Source: Rhizobium sp. CG5 (GTDB lineage: Bacteria > Pseudomonadota > Alphaproteobacteria > Rhizobiales > Rhizobiaceae). Taken from it: 59,260 nucleotides of DNA. The DNA lies in NCBI RefSeq assembly GCF_023701945.1, contig NZ_JABAEF010000028.1, positions 1-59,260 of the forward strand, written 5' to 3'. Below, in pieces: positions 51,890 to 59,260 of the stretch; position 1 is the first letter of the stretch; every line of letters starts with the position of its first letter. The notes below the pieces were generated by a model. It was not told the origin of the DNA, did no database searches, and was given only the letters and a program-made list of their open reading frames with translations. The position numbers and the translations under genes are program-made.

Positions 51890-52645
51890 ATGGCATCTCT
51901 GAAGTCCAAAACCAGCATACGTGACGGTGCAAGCGGGCGCGAAAAACCGGGCGCTGAATCCATGGCTTTTTTCCTGACCACAGGCGCCGCCCCGCTGGCG
52001 AAGGGGAGAGCCGCCTTCAAGATCAAGATCCCGGACAATGCATCAAAAGCCCTGACCGGCAATCCCAATCGCGTCAAGGCGCTCCTCCAGGAATATGGTC
52101 AAGCGATCGCAAAAAGCCGTTCTGCTGGCCACCCGGTCAGCTTCCGTGTCGATGTCGATTCCGAAGGTGAGATGGTTGTCACTCCCGTTGAGGCGGTGGA
52201 AATGACAACGGTGCCTGTCGTAGAGGAGAACGATGCACTGGATCCGGAGTTGGAGCAGGCGTTGGTGGCCGCACGGGCGCGGGGACGCATAAAGGCTGCT
52301 GAGGTTCTCAGCGGCACTGACATGCTGAATGCCGACGAATTCGCCAAGCTGCTTGGCACGACAAGGGTGACGGTGAATTCAAAGCGCCAGACCGGACTGG
52401 TATTGGGGCTGGATGGCGCGAAACGCGGCTTTCGCTTCCCGGATTGGCAGATCGATGCCGATGGCAAGCCGTTTGCAGCGCTTGCAACGCTCCACGAGCG
52501 ACTGGGCGGAGCCTGGGCAGTTTACCGGTTCCTGGTCCAGCCCCACGGAGAGCTGGACGGACTGACAGGTCGCGAGGCATTGGAGCGGGGACGGACCGAG
52601 CAAGCGCTCGAGGTTGTCGAGAGCATTGGTCGAGATTTCCGCTGA
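51890..52645 (+). CDS. Antitoxin of RES-type module (Xre/MbcA/ParS family)
   Basis: A 251-residue antitoxin. The C-terminal half has a helix-turn-helix (LNADEFAKLLGTTRVTVNSK, about 145-165) and the toxin-binding MbcA/ParS/Xre domain (GKPFAALATLHERLGGAWAV ... EALERGRTEQALEVVES). The N-terminal ~120 residues are an extra domain, longer than in typical Xre antitoxins, beginning basic. The RES toxin follows with its ATG directly after the TGA (no gap). ATG 51890 has GGAGGG upstream. It should bind its own promoter and block the toxin active site. Confidence 0.82.
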   Translation: MASLKSKTSIRDGASGREKPGAESMAFFLTTGAAPLAKGRAAFKIKIPDNASKALTGNPNRVKALLQEYGQAIAKSRSAGHPVSFRVDVDSEGEMVVTPVEAVEMTTVPVVEENDALDPELEQALVAARARGRIKAAEVLSGTDMLNADEFAKLLGTTRVTVNSKRQTGLVLGLDGAKRGFRFPDWQIDADGKPFAALATLHERLGGAWAVYRFLVQPHGELDGLTGREALERGRTEQALEVVESIGRDFR

Positions 52646-53266
52646 ATGGCACGTGTTCTGCCGCCTCCCGGCTTTGCAAATGCAAGCCTTCACCTGCATA
52701 CGGTCCCAGCCGGACTTCGGTTCGGTCGCATCTATCTGGGCACCTACCCTGATCCACTAGGCTTCGGTAAAACGCCGAGCCGTTTCAGCGATCCACGCCG
52801 GCGCAAATTCGCTAACCGGTTCGGGGTGCTCTATTTGGGCGATACGGTGAAGGTGTGCTTTCTCGAAGCCGTCTTGCGCGATCAACGCGATGGGGTCCTC
52901 GGCGACCTGCCGATAGCTGAATCCGAATTGTACGACCGCAATTTCGCAGAGATCGAGGTCATCAATCCGCTGATGATGGTCGATCTTCGAGACGACGGGC
53001 CGATCAAGATGGGTGTGCCGACGGATGTCGCGAAGGGCTCAAAGCAATCCCTCGCACGGAAGTGGGCGGTCGCCTTCAATGAACACGACAGCCAGGTGGA
53101 CGGCATCATCTACCCGTCTCGGCTCAACGGCCACACCAACCTTGCAGTGTTCGATCGAGCTATTGGAAAACTGAAGGCGGTCCGCACGACGAAGCTGATC
53201 CGCGCGCCGGGTCTGGCTGATATACTAAACGACCTCAATGTCGCACTTGTCGAACCTGATCCCTGA
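52646..53266 (+). CDS. RES-domain toxin
   Basis: A 206-residue RES-family toxin. The conserved residues are visible: Arg in GLRFGRIYLG (about 25-34), Arg/Ser in KTPSRFSDPR, Glu in VCFLEAVLRDQ (about 75) and the later SRLNGHTNLAVF, where this family has a conserved Ser. RES toxins degrade NAD+ in the host cell when the antitoxin is lost, which stabilises the plasmid. It directly follows its antitoxin gene and converges on traH (32 bp between the stops). Confidence 0.85.
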   Translation: MARVLPPPGFANASLHLHTVPAGLRFGRIYLGTYPDPLGFGKTPSRFSDPRRRKFANRFGVLYLGDTVKVCFLEAVLRDQRDGVLGDLPIAESELYDRNFAEIEVINPLMMVDLRDDGPIKMGVPTDVAKGSKQSLARKWAVAFNEHDSQVDGIIYPSRLNGHTNLAVFDRAIGKLKAVRTTKLIRAPGLADILNDLNVALVEPDP

Positions 53267-53298
53267 TATTTTACCTGTCGTCGAAGCCGGATCCAGCA

Positions 53299-53910
53299 CT
53301 ACTTCTGCCCACCGATCCGGGACAAATCGACCCGAATTCCCGCAGTCCCAACCTCTTTTTCGCCTGAGGGATCCGCTTCGCTCTGGGAGGGCGTGGCATC
53401 AGCAGGTTTGTCCGCGGCATCCGAAGAAACTTCCTTCCGATCGACGATTGTTCTTCCTGGATCCTCCGCCTGAAACACGCTTTCACCTTCGAACTGGCCG
53501 GTTTTCCAGGCGTAAACGGCATCTTCGAAGATCTGCGGGAGCACCTCACTGCTCGTTGGGTTGCCATACCACTTTGAAACGATGCGCATGATCTTGGAAA
53601 ACATCTTCGTCCCCATGCGAAGGTTTTCGCAAGGTGCGATCAGATCTGGTTTCAGCTCGGATGCGTCCTTCACGCCGACACCCGCCGGGAACTGTGTAAG
53701 GCCCACACGCACGACGGCTTGCCCGACATACTGGCGTATGATCTCCATAGCCTCGTCGGGCGTCTTCGGTTTTGGTACGAGGATGAGCCGTCCTCCGGCT
53801 TTCACCGTGACGGCCAGCGGATCGCCAGGACCGACAGCGGCTACGAACTGCTCGACGATGGCGGGTTTCAGCGAGGGATCGGCACATTCCGCGATAAAGG
53901 CAGCATCCAT
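53299..53910 (-). CDS. traH: Conjugal transfer protein TraH
   Basis: A 203-residue soluble protein matching Ti-plasmid TraH: MDAAFIAECADPSLKPAIVE at the start, then VGPGDPLAVTVKAGGRLILV, GLTQFPAGVGVKD and WYGNPTSSEVLPQIFEDAV. The tail is Pro/Ser/Glu-rich and variable. Its biochemical role is unknown; it is not the F-plasmid TraH. ATG 53910 gives the family start, and the open frame upstream is not conserved. Last gene of the traA-F-B-H operon, 17 bp after traB. Confidence 0.93.
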   Translation of the reverse strand: MDAAFIAECADPSLKPAIVEQFVAAVGPGDPLAVTVKAGGRLILVPKPKTPDEAMEIIRQYVGQAVVRVGLTQFPAGVGVKDASELKPDLIAPCENLRMGTKMFSKIMRIVSKWYGNPTSSEVLPQIFEDAVYAWKTGQFEGESVFQAEDPGRTIVDRKEVSSDAADKPADATPSQSEADPSGEKEVGTAGIRVDLSRIGGQK

Positions 53911-53927
53911 GACGAAGGCTCCAAAGT

Positions 53928-55094
53928 TCAGCTGTTGAAGGAAATCACAAGGGGAACGCCGAACAGAGCGGACCAGGCTTTGGCGCTCGCGCGCTGGATA
54001 GCGATGATGTTGCCACCAGTCGTCCACCAGCCATTGCCGATCAAAACGATCGCGTCGGGTCTATAAAGCATCGACTGGAGAATGGGCCAAAGTACGAGCT
54101 GCTCGTAGCAGATGAGCGGCGCGATCTTTCGGCCCGCAACCTCGACGACAGGATTGGCGAAGAGGTTGGCGCGGGCGCCGCCAGTCTCTCCTGTCCATCG
54201 CTCCCATGGACGCCACATCGAAACCGGTACAGGCATGCGCTCACGATAGAGGACACGCCCCCCATGCGCATCGATGGCCACCATGACGTTGTCGTAGCCA
54301 ACCGCATCGACGACCGCCGCGCCGGCGACCACAGTCACGTGCGTTCCTTGCAGCTCATTCCGCCAGAAACGTTCAAGCGTTGGCGTCCAAGAGCCCAGAG
54401 TGCTCTCGGGAAGCACGACGACGGTCTCTCGTGTTCCGGCAGCCTGCCGAACATCCGTCACCAGGTCACGTTGACGTTGAAGGGATTGATCGCGGCCAAG
54501 GCTCGCACCCATTTCAAGGTCAACACCACGCCACCCCTCTGGTAGAATCTGATGTGTCCCCGATGCGGCGGACCAAAGCCATAGACCTGGCAGGGCAATG
54601 GCGATAGCCGGCCCGATCCGGGTTACGAGACCGATCAGGACGGCTGTCAAAGCGAGCAGCCCCCACCATCCCCATCCCGGAAACAGTATGCCGGCCGCTG
54701 TCAGCGGATGCGCCCAGCCTGTGATCCCGAGTGGTGGAAAAGCAGTGAGACCAAGGACCATGAGATAGCGCGCGGGCTTTGCCCATCCGCCCCGCACTGT
54801 CCAGAGTACCGCATGGACGGCAATGAAGGACGATGCCGCCGCTATCCAGAAGAGGAGGCCAACCCAGAGGTCGGCGTAAAAGAACTGGGCAACGCCGGCA
54901 GGCAATCCTCGCGACGCCGCGAGGAAATAGCCGGCCGCAACGACGGCCGCTGCGATCCGCGTTGGTGACAATGCCCACAGAAGCGGGAAGAGTGTTGCCG
55001 CAGGGAGCAGGAACGCCTGGCCGCTCCAGCCAACCGCCCCGACGAACACGGCAAGCGAAACGAGAACGGCAATCATCATGACCTCACGGCGCAT
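53928..55094 (-). CDS. traB: Conjugal transfer protein TraB (nitrilase-like domain)
   Basis: A 388-residue membrane protein of Ti-type tra operons. The N-terminal ~190 residues contain several membrane helices. The C-terminal part has the nitrilase/apolipoprotein N-acyltransferase fold: Glu in VVVLPESTLGSW and Cys in PLICYEQLV. The catalytic Lys expected in a YxKxxxVP-type block appears replaced (YRERMPVPV), so enzymatic activity is doubtful. TraB raises transfer efficiency; mechanism unknown. It overlaps traF by 11 bp. Confidence 0.92.
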   Translation of the reverse strand: MRREVMMIAVLVSLAVFVGAVGWSGQAFLLPAATLFPLLWALSPTRIAAAVVAAGYFLAASRGLPAGVAQFFYADLWVGLLFWIAAASSFIAVHAVLWTVRGGWAKPARYLMVLGLTAFPPLGITGWAHPLTAAGILFPGWGWWGLLALTAVLIGLVTRIGPAIAIALPGLWLWSAASGTHQILPEGWRGVDLEMGASLGRDQSLQRQRDLVTDVRQAAGTRETVVVLPESTLGSWTPTLERFWRNELQGTHVTVVAGAAVVDAVGYDNVMVAIDAHGGRVLYRERMPVPVSMWRPWERWTGETGGARANLFANPVVEVAGRKIAPLICYEQLVLWPILQSMLYRPDAIVLIGNGWWTTGGNIIAIQRASAKAWSALFGVPLVISFNS

Positions 55095-55620
55095 AGGTCA
55101 ACACCTCTTGCGCCAGACCGAGCACGCCTGACACAGGCACCGGCCCGAAATATCGGGAATCCCATGAGCCGATGAAGTCGGAGTGCAGATACACCTCTCC
55201 GGCTCGCACCATTCCGCTTTGATCGGGCTGAAGAGATCGCCCCTGTCCGTCCTTCTCCATGATGCGGGAGCCGGGGATAGGTACGCGGTCAACTGCGATG
55301 TGATCGGTGACGTCCACGCGCTGTCCCGCCACCGCGATGACAGTCTTTATCAGCGGCCCAAACCCGCCGGGGCAAAGTCCCGGGCGGAGATAGCCACGCT
55401 GCCTCGCCTGGCGCATGGCGGCATTGTCAGGCGGGCAGACGAAAACTGTTTCGCCGGGCAGGACCGGGCGGGTGAGCGTAACGATGCGCCAGAGGCCGAG
55501 CGGCTCACTCGGCGTCGTGTTGATGCGCAGACCACCACTCCAACCAGCAGCAAAAAGGACGCCAAACATGCCAGCGGCCACGGATATCGTGACGCAGGCG
55601 CGGCGTCGTTGACGAGGCAT
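55084..55620 (-). CDS. traF: Conjugal transfer peptidase TraF (S26 signal-peptidase family)
   Basis: A 178-residue membrane-anchored serine peptidase. After one membrane helix (CVTISVAAGMFGVLFAAGWS), the active-site Ser lies in TTPSEPLGLWR (about 38-40) and the general-base Lys in GPLIKTVIAVAGQRV. TraF matures and circularises the TrbC pilin. ATG 55620 has AAGG upstream; ATG-like codons up to 55650 are possible. It lies between traA (26 bp) and traB (11-bp overlap). Confidence 0.92.
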   Translation of the reverse strand: MPRQRRRACVTISVAAGMFGVLFAAGWSGGLRINTTPSEPLGLWRIVTLTRPVLPGETVFVCPPDNAAMRQARQRGYLRPGLCPGGFGPLIKTVIAVAGQRVDVTDHIAVDRVPIPGSRIMEKDGQGRSLQPDQSGMVRAGEVYLHSDFIGSWDSRYFGPVPVSGVLGLAQEVLTYAP

Positions 55621-55646
55621 CGTCCAACCTTCACGCATCATCATAA

Positions 55647-58600
55647 TCATTTGAGGGAGAGCCCCTTGGTCTGGGTTTGCCGCGCTGTTTCAGCCTGCTT
55701 CAATGCCAGCGTGGTGCGCTCGTGCGCGGCGAGTTGCTGCACAGTGCGCATGCTGTTCCAAGCCGACTGCACTTCGCTTTTCTGCGAAGGGTTCATCCCG
55801 GCCGTCAATTTGTGAAAGGTCTCGCCGTTTGCATCTTTAGCAGAGATCGGCAGCAGGCTGCGTTCTCCGAAACGCTCGGACACAGCCTTGGCAAAGCCCT
55901 CCAGTTCCGCTTTGACGTTTCTGTCGGCCAGCGCATATTCGAGACCGGCGGGAAGATCGTTGCGATCGATCGCATCGCGGATCCTCTCCAGCGTCTGCCT
56001 GGCCGATGGAGAGAGGGCAGGGATGCCGACGGAGACCTTGAGACGGATTGCCCGCTCTTGCGCTTCGTGCTTGCGCTCTGCCTCGGCCCGCGCCGTAACA
56101 TAGCGCTCAAGGTTTCGCGCCAGGGCAGGCGCGTTGACAAGCGCCGTGTCGCGCGCGGCCTTCTCGGTCGCTCCGGCGAAGATGCCGGTCTTGCCCTTGA
56201 GCGCTCCAAACCTTTCCGGCTCAGCTGCGATCTTCGCAAGCGTTGTCTGCGCTCTTGCCGGATCTTTCAGCATGGCATCGACATTGACCGCCTTGAACGC
56301 GGTCTCCGGCTCGGCAAAGACCTGGGTAAAGCGTGTCGTGACCTCCTGCCATTGTTTCTTCAAACCGGGATCGGCGACCAGGCGATCCTCAACGGCCTGA
56401 TCGATCGATTTCGGGAACGTCGTGATGCCTGATACCATTGGCTTTGCCTCCATAACGGGTTTCGGGGTCACTTGGGTATTCGAGCGCTTGAGACCGAGCA
56501 GTGCGCCGATCGTCGCCACGCGGGCGGTGAGATTGACGAGCTTCTGTTTCTGCCGAACGGTCCAGTCGAGGCGGTCGCGAACGAGGGTGCGCGCGACATT
56601 GACCAGATGCAGGCCGCGCGCGTCGGCGAAGCGAAGGGCCGCGCGGTAGAAGGCGCCCTTCTCGTAGTCGAGCGTCGTTTCCTTTGCGTTCTTGCGCGAT
56701 AGAAGCTCGGCTAGGCCGCCCGCCTTGGCGAAGGATCGCGCGCCATAATAGACGCCGAGATCCTCGCGATGACGGGTCATCGCCACATAGGTCAGGTGGC
56801 GGTCGAGGGACAGCGAGGCCAGAACCTTAACCCTGTCGACGGTCGCTCCTTGGCTCTTATGGATCGTGGTCGCATATCCATGATCGACATTGTTGTAGAA
56901 CCGCTGCTCTACGCTGATAGCTTTGCGATTTTCGCCTTCACCAATTTCGGCAACGATAAGCCCCGGGGTGGCTTCCACCACCTTGGCCAGCATGCCGTTC
57001 TTGACGCCAAGCGAGCTTTCATTCTTGAGGAAGACGATCCGATCGCCAGCAGCGAAATGGCGGACACCATCTTCGGTTTTGAAGGCGTGACCGTCATCGA
57101 CAAGGCCGCGCTCGACCAACTTGGCGCGCGCCAGGATATTGAGCATCCGCACGTCGCGGCGAAGGTGGGCGAGGATCAGCGAGGACCGGGCCGGATCGTA
57201 TTCGCGGTTCCAATCGGAGATAAGGTTTTCGACGGCTTGCGACTTCAAGGTCGATCCCATCATCCGACCGTTTGCGCTGTAGGATGCGACAGCCTTGGCG
57301 ATGTTGCCGCGGGCGAGATCGAGCGAAGCGTCGCGCATCCATTGCTCGCGCTGGCGATAGATGGTTTCGAGTTCGGCGTAGCCGATGCGATCAGCGATGG
57401 CGCGGAAGGCGGCACCTGCCTCGATCGGTTGCAACTGTTCGGGATCACCGATGAGAACGAGCTTTGCCCCGCGCACCGTTGCCTCTTCAACAAGCTGCGC
57501 CATCTGTTTCGAAGAGACCATGCCGGCTTCGTCGAGGACCATAACGGTCTTGTCATCGAGATGGTCGCGACCTTGGGCCCAGCGCAGTTCCCAGGACGAC
57601 AATGTGTGCGAGCCGATCCCAGCTTCCTTTTCCAGACCTTCTGCTGCCTTCCCCGCAAGGGCGGCACCAACGACACGATAACCGGCCGCCTCCCAGGCCT
57701 CGCGTGCGGCCTTCATCATCGTGGTCTTGCCGGCGCCGGCGCGGCCGATCACGGCTGCAATCCGCTCAGGACCTGCAACATGCTCGATGGCCGTTTTCTG
57801 CTCATCCGAGAGGCGCTCATGGAGCTCGAACACTGCCTCGATGATCTTCTGACGGACGCCATGTGATGATCGCTGGGACAGCCAGATCGACCGGTTTGCC
57901 ATCTCGGCCTCAAGGCGGATCATCTCGCGCGTCGTGTACCGCGCCGGTGTCCGGACGCCGGAGGTAAAGTCGATCCGTTCACGGTCAAGACGCAGCACGT
58001 CCAGATGCTGCATGATCCGCGCCATCAGGCTCTGGAAGTGAGCCGCGTCGTCAACATAGCGATGGAGGACCTTCGCCACGTCCTGGTTGTCGAAAACGCT
58101 TTTCTCCCGGGTGATCAGATCGAGCACGATACCGGGATTGCGCTGGATGCGCCGGAGGTTTTCCGCGCGCCGCTCTTCCTGCAATTCGATCCGCTCGAGC
58201 TTCCGTGACCGGGCTGTGGCCGGCCCGTTCACCGTTTCCGATTTTCGCTCGATGGCTGTGGCGCCGACCCCAATATGAATGGTGGGTGTCAGGTCGATAC
58301 CCTGCTTTTCGAAGGATCGGCCATCGATGCGGATGTCCAGCCCGGCAAGCGCCAGGTGCCGGTTCTGCACAGCAAACCATCCGTCACGAAAAGCATTGAA
58401 GTCCTCAGCGCCACCCGCCCAGAGCTCATAGACTCTTCTGCCGGCGTCGTTGCGCATGGGCTGGCCGTCTGGCCCAAGAACAGCGACCTTCTTGGCACCG
58501 AACCCGTCCTCGCTCATAGGCCGCAATGTCGTCATCAGGTGGACATGCGGGTTGCCTGGCGCATCGTGATAGACCCAGTCTGCGACCATACCCTTCGCCG

Positions 58601-58970
58601 TGACATGCTCGGCAACGAAGTTTTGCATCAGCGCGATGTTTTGCTCGGAGGAGAGCTCGATCGGGAGCGCGATGGTAATGTCCTTGGCGAGCTGGGCATC
58701 GACCCGTTTCTCGAACGCCTCGACCTTGTTCCAGAACGCCTCCGAGGCACCCGAGACCGAGAGATCGGCGATCATGGCGCGCAGCCAGTCTGGCGCATCG
58801 GCAGGGATCACGAACTCCTCGTGCAGAAGACCCTGCTTCCTCGTGTAATCGATTGTGCGTGCTTCCCGCTCGTAGTCCATCCTGGCGCAGTGCCGGTAGG
58901 CCGCAGACAGCACGGCGCTGCGGCCAGAGCCACGGGCGACGATGCTGACTGAGAAATGCGGGACGGCCAC
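55647..58970 (-). CDS. traA: Relaxase/helicase TraA (MOBQ type)
   Basis: A 1,107-residue bifunctional transfer protein. The N-terminal MobA/MobL relaxase domain begins AVPHFSVSIVARGSGRSAVL, with the active Tyr in its early part, and has the metal-binding H-x-H of GNPHVHLMTTLRP near residue 140. A TraI-type superfamily 1 helicase follows, with GRAGAGKTTMM near 411 and VMVLDEAGMVSS near 485. It nicks oriT, stays on the 5' end and unwinds the transferred strand. GTG 58970 is preferred (AAGGAG 10 bp upstream, family-type start); the frame extends to 59003. Confidence 0.95.
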   Translation of the reverse strand: MAVPHFSVSIVARGSGRSAVLSAAYRHCARMDYEREARTIDYTRKQGLLHEEFVIPADAPDWLRAMIADLSVSGASEAFWNKVEAFEKRVDAQLAKDITIALPIELSSEQNIALMQNFVAEHVTAKGMVADWVYHDAPGNPHVHLMTTLRPMSEDGFGAKKVAVLGPDGQPMRNDAGRRVYELWAGGAEDFNAFRDGWFAVQNRHLALAGLDIRIDGRSFEKQGIDLTPTIHIGVGATAIERKSETVNGPATARSRKLERIELQEERRAENLRRIQRNPGIVLDLITREKSVFDNQDVAKVLHRYVDDAAHFQSLMARIMQHLDVLRLDRERIDFTSGVRTPARYTTREMIRLEAEMANRSIWLSQRSSHGVRQKIIEAVFELHERLSDEQKTAIEHVAGPERIAAVIGRAGAGKTTMMKAAREAWEAAGYRVVGAALAGKAAEGLEKEAGIGSHTLSSWELRWAQGRDHLDDKTVMVLDEAGMVSSKQMAQLVEEATVRGAKLVLIGDPEQLQPIEAGAAFRAIADRIGYAELETIYRQREQWMRDASLDLARGNIAKAVASYSANGRMMGSTLKSQAVENLISDWNREYDPARSSLILAHLRRDVRMLNILARAKLVERGLVDDGHAFKTEDGVRHFAAGDRIVFLKNESSLGVKNGMLAKVVEATPGLIVAEIGEGENRKAISVEQRFYNNVDHGYATTIHKSQGATVDRVKVLASLSLDRHLTYVAMTRHREDLGVYYGARSFAKAGGLAELLSRKNAKETTLDYEKGAFYRAALRFADARGLHLVNVARTLVRDRLDWTVRQKQKLVNLTARVATIGALLGLKRSNTQVTPKPVMEAKPMVSGITTFPKSIDQAVEDRLVADPGLKKQWQEVTTRFTQVFAEPETAFKAVNVDAMLKDPARAQTTLAKIAAEPERFGALKGKTGIFAGATEKAARDTALVNAPALARNLERYVTARAEAERKHEAQERAIRLKVSVGIPALSPSARQTLERIRDAIDRNDLPAGLEYALADRNVKAELEGFAKAVSERFGERSLLPISAKDANGETFHKLTAGMNPSQKSEVQSAWNSMRTVQQLAAHERTTLALKQAETARQTQTKGLSLK

Positions 58971-59047
58971 GGGCGGATCGCTCCTTCTTACGAATGAAAT
59001 CAACTGGTTGATCGCAAGAGGTGGCCCCGCCAGGGGGCAAAAGCAGA

Positions 59048-59107
59048 ACGTCGCGTCAGCGACGTATAATTGCGCCCTTGGATCCGCTCTTGTCGAGCGG
59101 CGGGATC
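59048..59107 (+). other. oriT: Origin of transfer (oriT) with predicted nick site
   Basis: A perfect 7-bp inverted repeat (ACGTCGC-GTCA-GCGACGT, 59048-59065) is followed by ATAATTGCGCCCT, the core shared by Ti-plasmid and RSF1010-type origins. By analogy the plus strand is cut after this T, between 59078 and 59079. A second hairpin (CCGCTC / GAGCGG inside GATCC...GGATC, 59081-59107) follows. It lies between traA and traC, the classical place. Transfer from here leads into traC, traD and traG and then the leading region. Confidence 0.88.
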
Positions 59108-59133
59108 ATTCGCCAAATGCTGACGCTTTGGCG

Positions 59134-59260
59134 AGGTACAAATTTGTACCTGTCCTGCCGGGGAAAAATCGAGGACTCTCATCCCACCATTCCACGGATA
59201 TCACTGGAGATTGCATCCCGATGAAGAAGCCAACGTCGAAAATCCGCGAAGAACTTGCCC
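59134..59260. repeat. Terminal direct repeat (circle junction), right copy
   Basis: Exact copy of positions 1-127. The overlap equals 127 bases, a k-mer size commonly used by de Bruijn graph assemblers, which supports an assembly origin. The partial traC reading frame at the right end is the same gene as the one at 88. Confidence 0.95.

Noticed and set aside
1..59260. CRISPR arrays, tRNA and rRNA genes
   Set aside because: No regularly spaced direct repeats, no cloverleaf or rRNA-like segment was noticed on reading; a dedicated covariance-model search was not possible here.
59134..59260. Second, partial traC gene at the right end
   Set aside because: It is the assembly overlap with positions 1-127, not another gene copy.

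Overview
The window is a complete, circular conjugative plasmid of about 59,133 bp. Its last 127 bases (59134-59260) repeat its first 127, so the ends join. The repABC replicon, the Ti-type Tra/Trb conjugation genes, the TraR/TraM quorum-sensing pair and a remnant of a rhizobial-type dihydrolipoamide dehydrogenase gene point to a host in the Rhizobiaceae (Rhizobium/Agrobacterium and relatives). No rRNA, tRNA or CRISPR array was seen.

Layout. (1) oriT lies at 59048-59107. traA-traF-traB-traH read leftwards from it (58970 to 53299) and traC-traD-traG read rightwards across the circle junction (88-2528). (2) Positions 2.5-19.6 kb should be the leading region, the DNA that enters a recipient first. 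It holds the antirestriction protein ArdC, a 1,696-residue methylase/helicase resembling phage P1 DarB, a coupled operon with a ParB-like protein, DUF736, DUF1419 and DUF3991/toprim proteins, and several small unknown proteins. From 3.8 kb on, nearly all genes are on the minus strand, so the predicted transferred strand is their template. (3) Positions 19.7-33.5 kb are an accessory patchwork: gene and IS remnants (lpdA, IS66, IS110), a complete IS6-family element, a GGDEF protein, a histidine kinase with its response regulator, a PRC-barrel protein, two tyrosine recombinases, a LuxR-type regulator, a Phd/VapC toxin-antitoxin pair and a secreted serine hydrolase. (4) Positions 34.4-38.2 kb are the repABC replicon, read leftwards, with two parS sites and a counter-transcribed RNA between repB and repC. 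(5) Positions 38.5-48.1 kb are the trbBCDEJKLFGHI mating-pair operon, divergent from repABC. (6) Positions 48.1-51.2 kb are the quorum-sensing block: a LuxI-type synthase and a CinR-like LuxR, then traM and traR. (7) Positions 51.5-53.3 kb are stability genes: an orphan VapB with a decayed VapC, and a RES-type toxin with its antitoxin.

How it works together (inference from the families): TraR with its acyl-homoserine-lactone signal, held in check by TraM, would switch on traC, the trb operon and probably repABC through 18-bp dyads at position 1 and at 38481. TraA nicks oriT, TraG couples the DNA to the Trb channel, and the leading-region genes protect the entering strand. The plasmid lacks the usual traI at the head of the trb operon and instead carries a CinR/CinI-like cassette beyond trbI.
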